Source: Virgibacillus_P tibetensis
GTDB lineage: Bacteria; Bacillota; Bacilli; Bacillales; Amphibacillaceae
NCBI RefSeq assembly: GCF_036026595.1
Contig: NZ_JARZFX010000005.1
Coordinates: forward strand, 62,001 to 126,000
Length of the DNA: 64,000 nucleotides
Direction: 5' to 3'
Position 1 is the stretch's first letter; each line of letters opens with the position of its first letter. Position numbers and translations under genes: made by a program. A model generated the notes under the pieces. That model ran no database searches. It was not told where the DNA came from and worked only from the letters and a program-made list of their open reading frames with translations. This document shows, piece by piece, positions 18,126 through 25,903 of this stretch.

Positions 18126-18770
18126 TCAAGCGAATCCATTATTTTTTAAAAAGTCCTGGTTTATATTCGTCTTACCCTGCTGATGATTCATCATTTGCTG
18201 CACATATTTTGCAAGCATATCACACTCAAAATTAACAATATCCCCTTTATCCTTCTCACCTAAAATTGTCTCAGAAACTGTATGCGGGATTAGCGATATC
18301 GTAATTGTTCTTTCCTTCACCTGGAAGATTGTTAAACTAATTCCATCTATTGTAATAGATCCTTTATTCATTAAGAATGGTACAAATTCTTCTGGCAGTT
18401 GAATATCATAATAAATCGCATTCTCTTGTTTTTGTTTTCTTGTAATTTTCCCTATGCCATCCACATGTCCAGAGACAAAGTGTCCACCAAACCGACCATT
18501 TGCCGCCATCGCTCTTTCTAAGTTTATATTCGAACCCTTTTTCAAAGCGTTTAACGAAGTTGATTTAACTGTTTCTGGCATTACATCGACTTGAAAGCCA
18601 CCCGAGTCAAAATCTGTAACAGTTAGACAAATGCCGTTCACGGCGATACTATCACCCAGCTGCACATCTTTTATGACTTCAGCAGATTTTATTATCATTT
18701 TCACAGCGTGATCGGATACTTGCTCCATTTGCTGTATCGTACCAACCTCTTCAATTAATCCTGTAAACAA
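18126..18770 (-). CDS. ribE: Riboflavin synthase, alpha subunit
   Basis: A 214-aa lumazine dismutase with the two similar barrels of the family: LFTGLIEEVG and NGICLTVTDF in the first half, GHFVSGHVDGIG and DGISLTIFQV in the second. The start is taken as TTG (reading MFTGLIEEVG) nine bases after AAGGGAG, matching the usual family N-terminus; the longer frame would run through that site. First gene after the FMN riboswitch. Bacillaceae rib operons normally begin with ribD, which is missing here. Confidence 0.95.
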   Translation of the reverse strand: MFTGLIEEVGTIQQMEQVSDHAVKMIIKSAEVIKDVQLGDSIAVNGICLTVTDFDSGGFQVDVMPETVKSTSLNALKKGSNINLERAMAANGRFGGHFVSGHVDGIGKITRKQKQENAIYYDIQLPEEFVPFLMNKGSITIDGISLTIFQVKERTITISLIPHTVSETILGEKDKGDIVNFECDMLAKYVQQMMNHQQGKTNINQDFLKNNGFA

Positions 18771-18840
18771 TATCTGCCACTCCCTTTCCAGGTTCAACCT
18801 GGGTATTTCATCCTAACCCTTGGTTCACTAATTTAATTAC

Positions 18841-18872
18841 AAAAATAAAAACCCCTGAAATCGCTTCAGAGG
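18841..18872 (-). terminator. Riboswitch-controlled attenuator upstream of ribE
   Basis: Minus-strand stem CCTCTGAA / TTCAGGGG with a GCGAT loop followed by TTTTATTTTT. It sits between the FMN aptamer and ribE and is the expected expression platform: FMN binding favours termination. Confidence 0.85.
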
Positions 18873-18995
18873 TATAATGGCAGAATTTTCATAAGTAAGG
18901 TACACAAATAAATAATCTTAACTAATTAAACAAAGGCAGAATAAATATATCTTGCCCCTGGTTCATTACTAGAAGATACTTACTTTCTGAAAAAT

Positions 18996-19136
18996 TCCTT
19001 CTCCCATCCAGACTTTAACTGTCGGCTCTGGAGTTTCACCAGATCCACCGTTTGGTATTAACCGCACGGGTCACGGACTAAGAAGTGTTATACTTCATCA
19101 CCGCCGATTGGGAATTTCACCCGACCCCGAAGGAAA
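18996..19136 (-). ncRNA. FMN riboswitch (RFN element)
   Basis: On the minus strand the conserved RFN blocks are all present in order: TTCGGGGTCGGGTGAAATTC, CGGCGGTGATG, AGTCCGTGACCC, GGTGGATCTGGTG, AACTCCAGAGCCGACAG and TTAAAGTCTGGATGGGAGAA. This is the FMN aptamer. It precedes a terminator hairpin and then ribE-ribB-ribH, so the operon is repressed at high FMN. Confidence 0.97.
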
Positions 19137-19159
19137 TTCAAATATGAACTTGTATATTT

Positions 19160-19188
19160 GTTATAACCTAAATATGATTATACTGCAA
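19160..19188 (-). promoter_or_regulatory. SigA-type promoter of the rib operon
   Basis: Minus-strand TTGCAG, a 17-bp spacer and TATAAC, placed just upstream of the riboswitch 5' end. Position and spacing fit a vegetative promoter. Confidence 0.6.
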
Positions 19189-19290
19189 GTAATTTGGTTT
19201 ATCTACATTTTAATTTGGATAAGTATTATCTAACTTGTTGTTGACGAATTGGTCAACAACACCACTTGATCGCTATTAATGCGTTCTATT

Positions 19291-19341
19291 TTATTCTGTT
19301 TTTCCCATACCCGCTAAATATTTCCATGCTTCTTTAAGCAT
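19291..19341 (-). CDS. Possible 16-aa micro-ORF
   Basis: ATG to TAA encodes MLKEAWKYLAGMGKTE, preceded by AAGGGGGAA at seven-base spacing, a stronger ribosome-binding site than many genes here have. It lies in an otherwise empty stretch upstream of the rib promoter. The peptide would be amphipathic. No family is recognised and it could be chance. Confidence 0.35.
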   Translation of the reverse strand: MLKEAWKYLAGMGKTE

Positions 19342-19503
19342 TTTACATTCCCCCTTTTTTTATTTTGTTCGATGTAGAACAACACAATATTGCCCTTTTA
19401 TATATTTAATTTTAAAAATATATCTTAATCCCATGGCGTTCAACCAATCTTTCTAACTGGTTTAAACATAAAATGTATTACTACCTCTAGGAGGTGAACC
19501 TTT

Positions 19504-19605
19504 ATGAGTGATTATGGATTTAAAAGAGACGATAGTTTTGCTTTAATTGTTGTACTCTTCATTTTGTTAATTATTGTTGGTACAGCATTTGTAAGCAAGT
19601 ATTAA
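19504..19605 (+). CDS. YjcZ-family sporulation peptide
   Basis: A 33-aa peptide with a polar start (MSDYGFKRDDSFA) and one hydrophobic helix (LIVVLFILLIIVGTAFV) ending SKY. This is the pattern of YjcZ/YhaL-type peptides made during sporulation in Bacillaceae. An ideal AGGAGGTGA site precedes the ATG and a GC-rich hairpin follows at 19651-19673. It is too short for most gene callers. The exact role of the family is unclear; SscA in B. subtilis is needed for spore assembly. Confidence 0.85.
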   Translation: MSDYGFKRDDSFALIVVLFILLIIVGTAFVSKY

Positions 19606-19650
19606 TTAGCCAAATCCATCCTGCATGCTAACTCTCTCTTAACTCCCCAA

Positions 19651-19676
19651 TAAAGCGCCTTTAAGGCGCTTTATTG
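19651..19676 (+). terminator. Terminator of the YjcZ-type gene
   Basis: Stem TAAAGCGCC / GGCGCTTTA with a five-base loop, about 45 bp after the stop. The 200 bp from here to the TlpA gene hold nothing I can identify. Confidence 0.7.
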
Positions 19677-19891
19677 TGCCTTACTTTATTATTAACCTTA
19701 GTATTTGAAATAAGATTTTTATTGAGTTTTACTTTTAGCTTCTTTGGTCCAGGAAACTCAACAACTTTCCCCTGTATCTAGGGAAATGTCACCTTCGCCT
19801 TCAAAGGGACAATTGACCTTTCATACCTGACCTAAGTTCTTTTCAACCGATGTACAGAAAAATGAAGCAAAGCCCTGAAGGGACGAGCGCT

Positions 19892-20482
19892 TCACTTCAT
19901 CTTCTCAAATTCCTGAATCATCAACTCATAGTTCAATGCACCAAATGCTTTGTACTGAATCAGACCCTTGGAATCAATCATGTAGGACGTAGGTATTGGC
20001 TTTATTCGGTAAAGATCACTAACCTTTGAATGTTCGTCCATTAATACAGGAAATGTCAGTCCATATTCCTCTACAAAATCAGGTACATGCTTGCTGTTAG
20101 TCTCCGTATCGGTTAAATTCACCGCTAAAATAACAATGTCTTTCTCTTCATGAAACTTCTGCATATCCGGCATTTCCGCTCTGCACGGGGGGCACCAGGT
20201 TGCCCAAAAATTCAGCATCACTCGTTCCCCACGGAAATCGGATAGCTTAACTGTATCTCCATCCAATGTTGTTAGCTCAAAGTCGGAAGCTACATCTCCT
20301 ACTTCGACTCCCTCTGCTGTCACATTTAAAGTCTCTGTACCGTCTACAGCTACTGCCGCCCCATTTTCTATTGTATAATTATCATTACCAGCAAAATTCG
20401 CATCACTTACTGGCTCAACAAAATCATATAAAGCCCAAACAAACATACCAATCAGAATTACAATCATAGTCATTTTTTTCAT
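19892..20482 (-). CDS. Membrane-anchored thiol-disulfide oxidoreductase, TlpA/ResA type
   Basis: A 196-aa protein with an N-terminal signal-anchor (MIVILIGMFVWALYDFV) and an extracytoplasmic thioredoxin-fold domain. The redox motif WCPPC is at residues 96-100, followed by the cis-proline region KPIPTSYMID. It belongs to the AhpC/TSA-redoxin group that reduces disulfides outside the membrane, for example in cytochrome c maturation or spore envelope assembly. It follows a membrane protein gene by 28 bp, so the two probably form an operon. Which partner it reduces is unknown. Confidence 0.88.
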   Translation of the reverse strand: MKKMTMIVILIGMFVWALYDFVEPVSDANFAGNDNYTIENGAAVAVDGTETLNVTAEGVEVGDVASDFELTTLDGDTVKLSDFRGERVMLNFWATWCPPCRAEMPDMQKFHEEKDIVILAVNLTDTETNSKHVPDFVEEYGLTFPVLMDEHSKVSDLYRIKPIPTSYMIDSKGLIQYKAFGALNYELMIQEFEKMK

Positions 20483-20510
20483 CTAATAACCCTCCGATAA
20501 CCTACTAATA

Positions 20511-21152
20511 CTATTGTGACACATTTACTTTTAAAACATACAAGGTGGTCATTACTAGATAAAATACGATTAGGAACCACGGTGCTATCAGATAGCCAAA
20601 TACCGTTACAAACGGGAATACATATGCTAGAAAAAGCTGCCCAGCTGTCCACCCACTTAAAATAATAATTGCTATTTTCCCAGGAGCAATTCGTTCCTGT
20701 ACAAGTAAAAATGCGACTATAAGTAACACTAATAAACCTAAATAAACTAATGTATATGGATTTTTATTCAAGTTAAGCTGAATAAACTCAAAAACGAATG
20801 ATCCTACTAAGAAAACAGGTATAAATGAAAAAAGGGTACTAAAAGTCTTTTCTTGCTTTCTTATACACTTGTATAAAACAGTAAGTCCACTTAATAATAC
20901 AGCTATATAAAAAGCATGTGAATTACTAGGATATGCCAAGATTGCCAGTGGATCTTGAAAGAATACAGTTAAATTCAAGAGAATTTTCCCCACCCATATG
21001 AATAAGAGAAAATTAATCAGCAAAGAGGCAACTTCCTCTATTTGTTTTTTCCTCTCAGCCTTTGTCAATGGACTAACTATATAGAAAAATAATAAACCCG
21101 CAGTCATACTTATGAGGAGAATAAAAATTGGTATTAAAACCCAAATCGACAT
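20511..21152 (-). CDS. Polytopic membrane protein, unknown function
   Basis: 213 aa with about six or seven hydrophobic helices and few soluble regions. I do not recognise the family. It is not CcdA/DsbD-like, since it has no paired cysteines. GGGGG precedes the ATG at normal spacing. Being co-oriented and close to the TlpA-type gene, it may be its membrane partner, but that is inference from adjacency alone. Confidence 0.75.
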   Translation of the reverse strand: MSIWVLIPIFILLISMTAGLLFFYIVSPLTKAERKKQIEEVASLLINFLLFIWVGKILLNLTVFFQDPLAILAYPSNSHAFYIAVLLSGLTVLYKCIRKQEKTFSTLFSFIPVFLVGSFVFEFIQLNLNKNPYTLVYLGLLVLLIVAFLLVQERIAPGKIAIIILSGWTAGQLFLAYVFPFVTVFGYLIAPWFLIVFYLVMTTLYVLKVNVSQ

Positions 21153-21288
21153 CTTGCATACCCCCTATTGTATGTACTCATTATAATAGCTGTTATATCG
21201 GAATGTAAAACAGTACCTTCTGTATACCTAATACCGAAATTTGCTATAATAAATAGGATAAATACATAAACAAAGGGGTTCTGATCTA

Positions 21289-22275
21289 ATGGCTCTCTCA
21301 AAAGGAAAAACTAACTGTATCACAGACGTCGGTGGCGTTAAGGTCGGACATGTTACATTATATGAAAAACTAGATGAGGAAAGCACTATTTGTACTGGCG
21401 TGACTGCAATTCTTCCTCATGGAGATGACCTCTTCAATACAAAGACACGTGCTGCAAGTGCTGTAATTAATGGTTACGCTAAAACGGCTGGGCTAGTTCA
21501 GATGAATGAGCTTGGCTTGATCGAATCACCTATTATGCTGACAAATACGTTTAGTGTTGGAGCAGTTTGGCAAGGAACTCTGCAATATATGCTAAATGGA
21601 AATAGAGAAATTGGGGATTCAACAAACTCGATCAATATTGTTGTAGGAGAATGCAATGACAGCTATTTAAATTCTATTCGTAATCAAATAGTAAGTCCTG
21701 AGCATGCTATTCAAGCAATTGAAAGTGCTTCTAGCAACCCAACGGAGGAAGGTGCTGTCGGGGCGGGAAAAGGCATGGTTTGTTATGGCTACAAAGGTGG
21801 TGTAGGCACCGCTTCACGCGTAGTAACTACTCCCAATGATAAATATACTGTAGGATGCCTCGTAATCAGTAACTTTGGAAAAAGGGAAGAAGCTCTTTTT
21901 GCTGATTGGGAAAAGAAGAAACTGGATGCACCGGATGGCTCCATTATGATGATAATCGCAACAGATGCTCCACTTTATGATCGCCAACTAAAAAGGCTGG
22001 CGAAACGGTGTGCAGCTGGGCTTGGGCGAACCGGGAGCAATATCGACAATGGAAGTGGAGACATTGCCATTGCATTTTCTACAGCCAATACATACGATCA
22101 CAATACGGGCACCGCTGTAGAGAGCCTATCTTATATTCGCGATGACCACCATGTAATGAACCAATTATTCCAGGCAGTTGTTGAGATAACAGAAGAAGCA
22201 ATAATTAATTCCCTTAAGAAGGCAGAGACAACAGAAGGCAGAAAAGGAAGAGTCGTGGAAAAAGCGCCACTATAA
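21289..22275 (+). CDS. P1-family aminopeptidase (DmpA type, self-processing)
   Basis: A 328-aa member of the DmpA/L-aminopeptidase D-Ala-esterase family (MEROPS S58), Ntn-like enzymes that cleave themselves at a Gly-Ser bond. The expected cleavage site and nucleophile are Gly249-Ser250 in GLGRTGSNIDNGSGD. N-terminal ITDVGGVKVGHVT and GAVGAGKGMVCYGYKGGVGTASR are also family motifs. AAAGGGG lies upstream of the ATG and a terminator follows. The physiological peptide or ester substrate is unknown. Confidence 0.92.
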   Translation: MALSKGKTNCITDVGGVKVGHVTLYEKLDEESTICTGVTAILPHGDDLFNTKTRAASAVINGYAKTAGLVQMNELGLIESPIMLTNTFSVGAVWQGTLQYMLNGNREIGDSTNSINIVVGECNDSYLNSIRNQIVSPEHAIQAIESASSNPTEEGAVGAGKGMVCYGYKGGVGTASRVVTTPNDKYTVGCLVISNFGKREEALFADWEKKKLDAPDGSIMMIIATDAPLYDRQLKRLAKRCAAGLGRTGSNIDNGSGDIAIAFSTANTYDHNTGTAVESLSYIRDDHHVMNQLFQAVVEITEEAIINSLKKAETTEGRKGRVVEKAPL

Positions 22276-22287
22276 TATGTCGAGGAT

Positions 22288-22316
22288 CAGCCCCATACCG
22301 AGGGCTGCTGTTTTTA
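22288..22316 (+). terminator. Terminator of the P1 peptidase gene
   Basis: Stem CAGCCC / GGGCTG followed by CTGTTTTTAT, 12 bp after the stop. Confidence 0.82.
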
Positions 22317-22371
22317 TGAGAACTGTTGTAGAGGGATGTGCTGATTTCTATGGTTGATGTTTTCGCTGTGG

Positions 22372-22495
22372 GGTTGCTGTCTCCCGTTTTGGCGCTGCTC
22401 TCTCCCGCTTGGTACTGTTCTCTCCCGTTTCGGTGCTCTCTCCTGTTTTGGTGCTGTTCTCTCCTGTTTAGATGCTCTCTCCAATTTTGGTTTGC
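22372..22495. repeat. Degenerate tandem repeat, six units of 18-21 bp
   Basis: Units of the form CTCTCYCGTTTTGGTGCTG are repeated about six times with small changes, for example CTCTCCCGTTTCGGTG, CTCTCCTGTTTTGGTG and CTCTCCTGTTTAGATG. An open frame through it encodes only a low-complexity Cys/Leu/Ser string and has no credible ribosome-binding site, so I treat it as non-coding. Confidence 0.8.
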
Positions 22496-22652
22496 GATCG
22501 CTTGTAGCTGTGCTTCGATCGGTCTGGGCAGATCTCTGATCGCTTGTAGCTGTACTTCGATCGGTCCGGGCAGATCTCTGATCGCTTATGGCTGTGCTTC
22601 GATCGGTCCGGGCAGATCTCTGATCGCTTATGGCTAAGTTTCGATCGATTCC
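22496..22652. repeat. 42-bp tandem repeat, about 3.7 units
   Basis: Units start at 22496, 22538, 22580 and 22622. Each begins GATCGCTTRTRGCTGTRCTT and continues CGATCGGTCYGGGCAGATCT. Units 1-3 differ at only a few positions, while unit 4 is truncated and diverged. Each unit is studded with GATC/CGATCG palindromes. It follows directly on the 18-21-bp repeat. Confidence 0.9.
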
Positions 22653-22712
22653 AGCTGCTTCCTCCGTCCGGTTGATGTTTAAACTTGCCCAGGATTAAGA
22701 ATCTATTCTTCT

Positions 22713-22755
22713 ACCAAATAAAAGAACCTGCTTGTAACTTTCACATGCAGGTTCT
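22713..22755 (-). terminator. Terminator of the RluA-family gene
   Basis: Minus-strand stem AGAACCTGC / GCAGGTTCT with a 15-base loop followed by TTTTATTT. Confidence 0.82.
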
Positions 22756-22759
22756 AACG

Positions 22760-23677
22760 TTATTTTGATTTCGTTAAAAAAGACTTCGGAACATCCGCTT
22801 TGAACAATAGCAACTGTCCTGTAGTTGGGTGATTAAATGATAACACTTTGGCGTGCAGCCCCAGTCTTCTTATTGCATTTTTCTTAGAGCCATATTTCTT
22901 ATCTCCAACAACTGGATGCCCCATATCCTGCATATGAACCCTGATTTGGTTCTTGCGTCCTGTCTCGAGTTGTACGTCCAGTAGCGAAAAGTCTTCGTTT
23001 GATCGGACTACTTTATAATGTGTGATAGCATGTTGTCCATCATTTTTCGTTTGGCTGGAGTACACCAGATGTGTACTGCTTTCTCTTAACCATGAAGAGA
23101 CATATCCTTTTTCCTTCGTTACCTTTCCTTCAACAAGTGCTGCATACGTGCGTTCTTTGACCATTTCCTTCCAGTTATCCTGAAGCTTCCGCTTAACGTG
23201 TTCACTTTTAGCGAACATCATAACTCCGGAGGTATCTTTGTCCAAACGGTGGACTACAAAAATTCTGTTCTGCGGATCTTCTCTGCGGACATGTTCCATT
23301 AACTGATGATGAGCAGTTTGTCTCTTTTCTTTTTCGGTAGCAATTGAAAGCAAACCAGCTTCTTTGTTAATTACAATAATGTCGTCATCTTCATAAAGAA
23401 TAGACATACCAATTAATGCACTTTCTTTTACTGCAGCTTTATTTTTTAAAATAGTAACAGTCTGTCCGGGATGCAGCGTATAATTATGTTTTGTTTCAAT
23501 GTGATCATTAACAGTTACTTGCCCTCGTGTCAGAATTGATTTCACTGAATTACGACTGCGGTTAGGCATGGACTCTAATAAAAAGGAAAGTAATTCTGTT
23601 CTCTCCTTCACCGTATAGACGAGTGAATTGGCTAGTTTCTTATCTCCAGTTCGATGTTGCTTATTGCCTTTTGACAT
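22760..23677 (-). CDS. RluA-family RNA pseudouridine synthase
   Basis: A 305-aa enzyme that isomerises uridine to pseudouridine in rRNA or tRNA. An N-terminal S4-like RNA-binding segment (about residues 28-75, RNSVKSILTRGQVTVND) is followed by the catalytic domain. The catalytic Asp146 is in HRLDKDTSG, and ETGRKNQIRVHMQDMGHPVVGDKKYG is the family's second motif. The exact RNA target cannot be assigned. GAGGAG precedes the ATG and a terminator follows. Confidence 0.93.
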   Translation of the reverse strand: MSKGNKQHRTGDKKLANSLVYTVKERTELLSFLLESMPNRSRNSVKSILTRGQVTVNDHIETKHNYTLHPGQTVTILKNKAAVKESALIGMSILYEDDDIIVINKEAGLLSIATEKEKRQTAHHQLMEHVRREDPQNRIFVVHRLDKDTSGVMMFAKSEHVKRKLQDNWKEMVKERTYAALVEGKVTKEKGYVSSWLRESSTHLVYSSQTKNDGQHAITHYKVVRSNEDFSLLDVQLETGRKNQIRVHMQDMGHPVVGDKKYGSKKNAIRRLGLHAKVLSFNHPTTGQLLLFKADVPKSFLTKSK

Positions 23678-23758
23678 TTATAATGCTCCTCTTATTTAAA
23701 AAATGTTACGTTTTCCTTCTGTACTTAACATTAGTGTTTATTTTGTTTATATGCAAAC

Positions 23759-23989
23759 CTAATCCTCATCTTTAACATCAATATCTTCAGGAATAGGTTC
23801 ATTTAAATACTCTTGAATCATTCTCTGGTATTTCTCTACTTGTTCCATATGTGTAGTGAATTGCTCCCTGTTAATTAAATATTGTTCTCCATCATATACA
23901 GATCGAATCCGTCCTTGCAGTACAAGCGCTTTTATCTTGGATTCTTCGATAGTTAAATACTCTGCTGTTTCCTCAATAGTCAGGTACAT
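23759..23989 (-). CDS. Small helix-turn-helix (excisionase-like) DNA-binding protein
   Basis: A 76-aa protein whose first 50 residues match the MerR-like HTH_17/excisionase fold: MYLTIEETAEYLTIEESKI forms the helix-turn-helix and GRIRSVYDGEQYLINREQF the wing. The C-terminal 25 residues are acidic. Such stand-alone proteins are common in Bacillaceae chromosomes and need not come from a phage; no integrase is nearby. GAGGGG lies 11 bases before the ATG. Confidence 0.75.
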   Translation of the reverse strand: MYLTIEETAEYLTIEESKIKALVLQGRIRSVYDGEQYLINREQFTTHMEQVEKYQRMIQEYLNEPIPEDIDVKDED

Positions 23990-24053
23990 CTGGGATCAAT
24001 CCCCTCTTTGTCATTTCCAATACTTCCATTATATCATCACCGAATAGCTCCTA

Positions 24054-24089
24054 TCAAAAAACAGGATACCCTCCTTGAGATATCCTGTT
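24054..24089 (-). terminator. Terminator of the YjdJ-type acetyltransferase gene
   Basis: Minus-strand stem AACAGGATA / TATCCTGTT followed by TTTTTT. Confidence 0.85.
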
Positions 24090-24115
24090 TAACTTCTATT
24101 TTATTGCGCTTAAAA

Positions 24116-24394
24116 TCAGTCTGCCAGAACATCCTGATATTCCGAAGTTTTTTCCATCTTTTCTTTTGCGTAAGAACATACCGGTACTATTTTCTTCCGT
24201 TCATCCCTTGCATGATTAACAACTCGTTCTACTAACTTACCTGCCATTCCTTGCCCACGAAGCTCATCTGATACGAAAGTGTGGTCCACAACAAGATGAT
24301 CTTCTTCGGAGAGCTCAAAAGTGATTTCTGCAGCAGGGTTCTGCTCATCCTCACCAACAAAAAACTTATTTTCACCCTTTTTAATTGAAGTCAC
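24116..24394 (-). CDS. Short GNAT-like N-acetyltransferase, YjdJ type
   Basis: A 92-aa minimal acetyltransferase-fold protein. ELSEEDHLVVDHTFVSDELRG and GQGMAGKLVERVVNHARDE form the acetyl-CoA-binding strand-loop-helix (Gcn5-related, YjdJ group). A GTG start is chosen because AAAGGAGG lies seven bases before it and gives the usual family length; the longer frame from an upstream ATG would read through that site. Substrate unknown. Confidence 0.85.
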   Translation of the reverse strand: MTSIKKGENKFFVGEDEQNPAAEITFELSEEDHLVVDHTFVSDELRGQGMAGKLVERVVNHARDERKKIVPVCSYAKEKMEKTSEYQDVLAD

Positions 24395-24520
24395 TGCTTT
24401 TCCTCCTTTTAAAATAGTATAAGAGAAGATACTAACCCTATTTTCACACACTTACATTTTAAAATCTATTCAGGGGGTTTTATTATGGTTCAGCATATGG
24501 TGTTATATGTACAGATTTAT

Positions 24521-24559
24521 AGAAAAGCGCTGTCTGGGATATCCACCCAGACAGCGCTT
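24521..24559 (-). terminator. Strong terminator downstream of ctaB
   Basis: 14-bp perfect stem AAGCGCTGTCTGGG / CCCAGACAGCGCTT with a short loop, followed on the minus strand by TTTTCTAT. Confidence 0.88.
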
Positions 24560-24616
24560 AAATAAATCTATTCAGCTAATAGCTGTACTTCCATTAGCTG
24601 TTCCAAAACAAAACAA

Positions 24617-25561
24617 TTAATTAAATACCGGTAGGGTAACAATTATCATCATAATAAATAAGACCATTAGGTAATTTACCGAATAAAGAAAGTTCCACTG
24701 TGCCCATTTAAAATCATCCTTCACAAAAAAACCACTTATTGCCAGAGCTATCCAACCAACATTAAGAACAGTAGCGATCACAATAAAGGTTGTCCCTAAA
24801 GACGCTAAGAAAAACGGCAGCGGAAGTAAGCATGTAATATAGACAGCCATCTGCCTTTTCGTCATTTCAAATCCATATACAACCGGAAGCATCGCGACCC
24901 CAGCAGCCTTATACTCATCGTATTTCTTCATTGCAATAGCAAAAGTATGTGGCATTTGCCATACAAACAAAATAAGAAACAGCATAATTGGTACAATATG
25001 AAAAGCTGGTTCAATTGCAGCCCATCCGATCAAGGGGGTGACAGCACCGGAAACACTGCCGATGACAGTGTTAAGTGTATACCTTCTCTTTGACCACATC
25101 GTATACAAGACCACATACGTAAACCAACCAATGAAAGCATATAGTGTTGCTTCCATTGTGGTAAATAGAAGTACTGTAAATCCAAGAACAGTGGAAACCA
25201 TACTTATTGTAAATACCGATTTAAGCGAGATATTTCCTGTTACTGTAGGACGATGCCTCGTACGCGCCATTACAGCATCAATATCGACTTCGTACCAATT
25301 ATTAAAAACCAGTGCCCCCGCCATCACAAGGGTACTCCCAATCATTGTCAACAAAAATAAATCTATATTTTCCATAAGTGAAGTATTTGTAAAATAGAGT
25401 GCCAACCAGAAGCCTACTAGGACAGGTAATACATTCGCAATTAACACCACTGATTTGAACAGAGACTTCAGATCCGATAATAAAGTTGTTTTAATAATCT
25501 TGTTAGAAGAAACCGTTTCTCTATCACTCTTCTGGATAGAAGGTGCTTTCTCGTTCCTCAT
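24617..25561 (-). CDS. ctaB: Protoheme IX farnesyltransferase (heme O synthase)
   Basis: A 314-aa UbiA-family prenyltransferase with about nine membrane helices. It adds the hydroxyethylfarnesyl group to heme b, giving heme O for terminal oxidases. The diphosphate/Mg-binding motif NNWYEVDIDAVMARTRHRPT is near residues 92-111, and a second polar loop (KKYDEYKAAGVAMLPVVYG) is in the second half. GGGGAGG precedes the ATG. In many Bacillaceae a divergent ctaA or downstream cta genes are neighbours; here neither is present, so ctaB stands alone. Confidence 0.93.
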   Translation of the reverse strand: MRNEKAPSIQKSDRETVSSNKIIKTTLLSDLKSLFKSVVLIANVLPVLVGFWLALYFTNTSLMENIDLFLLTMIGSTLVMAGALVFNNWYEVDIDAVMARTRHRPTVTGNISLKSVFTISMVSTVLGFTVLLFTTMEATLYAFIGWFTYVVLYTMWSKRRYTLNTVIGSVSGAVTPLIGWAAIEPAFHIVPIMLFLILFVWQMPHTFAIAMKKYDEYKAAGVAMLPVVYGFEMTKRQMAVYITCLLPLPFFLASLGTTFIVIATVLNVGWIALAISGFFVKDDFKWAQWNFLYSVNYLMVLFIMMIIVTLPVFN

Positions 25562-25721
25562 CTCATTTCCTCCCCTAAAAATAGACCATATACACTATAT
25601 TATAGCATTTAATTGCATTTCAATCTAACTAATTCCAGTAATTTTGATGTTGTAAAAATTCGGTAGATAAATAGCTTTATTATTATTTTCCCTACATTAT
25701 TTCTAAAGCACTTAAGTATGT

Positions 25722-25727
25722 TATACT
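25722..25727 (+). promoter_or_regulatory. Probable -10 element of the DUF1611/racemase operon
   Basis: TATACT in an AT-rich stretch about 180 bp upstream of the first gene. A convincing -35 box is not visible, so this is a weak call; it would place the transcript start just before the structured leader. Confidence 0.4.
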
Positions 25728-25749
25728 GTATATATAGAGTAAAAAATTG

Positions 25750-25831
25750 GATATCCCTAGAGGAACACCTTGGACTGCAACGTCATGGCGTCATGCCACC
25801 GTGCTTTTATTGTCTTTAAAGGTGTTTTTTA
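25750..25831 (+). ncRNA. Structured leader ending in an intrinsic terminator (candidate cis-regulatory RNA)
   Basis: AACACCTT at 25764-25771 pairs with AAAGGTGTTTTTT at 25818-25830, closing a loop of about 45 nt. Inside is a GC-richer core, GGACTGCAACGTCATGGCGT, with short self-complementary pieces (GGCGTCATGCC). A terminator this far ahead of the first gene implies transcription attenuation. It does not match the T-box, SAM, lysine, glycine, purine, FMN, preQ1, guanidine or fluoride consensus patterns I know. Confidence 0.55.
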
Positions 25832-25903
25832 ATTGCTGTAAATGTTAATTTTTTACTTTAAATTTAAAAAATGGAAACACAAATGATTATGGAGGAATAA
25901 TCT

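Noticed and set aside
22338..22637. 99-aa Cys/Ser/Leu-rich open frame
   Set aside because: It is the translation of two tandem repeats whose periods are near multiples of three; no ribosome-binding site or homologue.
23759..23989. Excisionase-like protein as a sign of a prophage
   Set aside because: No integrase, attachment site or phage genes are near; the stand-alone HTH protein sits among housekeeping genes.
24484..24567. Short plus-strand frame after GGGGG near 24484
   Set aside because: It runs directly through the ctaB terminator hairpin, so it is unlikely to be translated.
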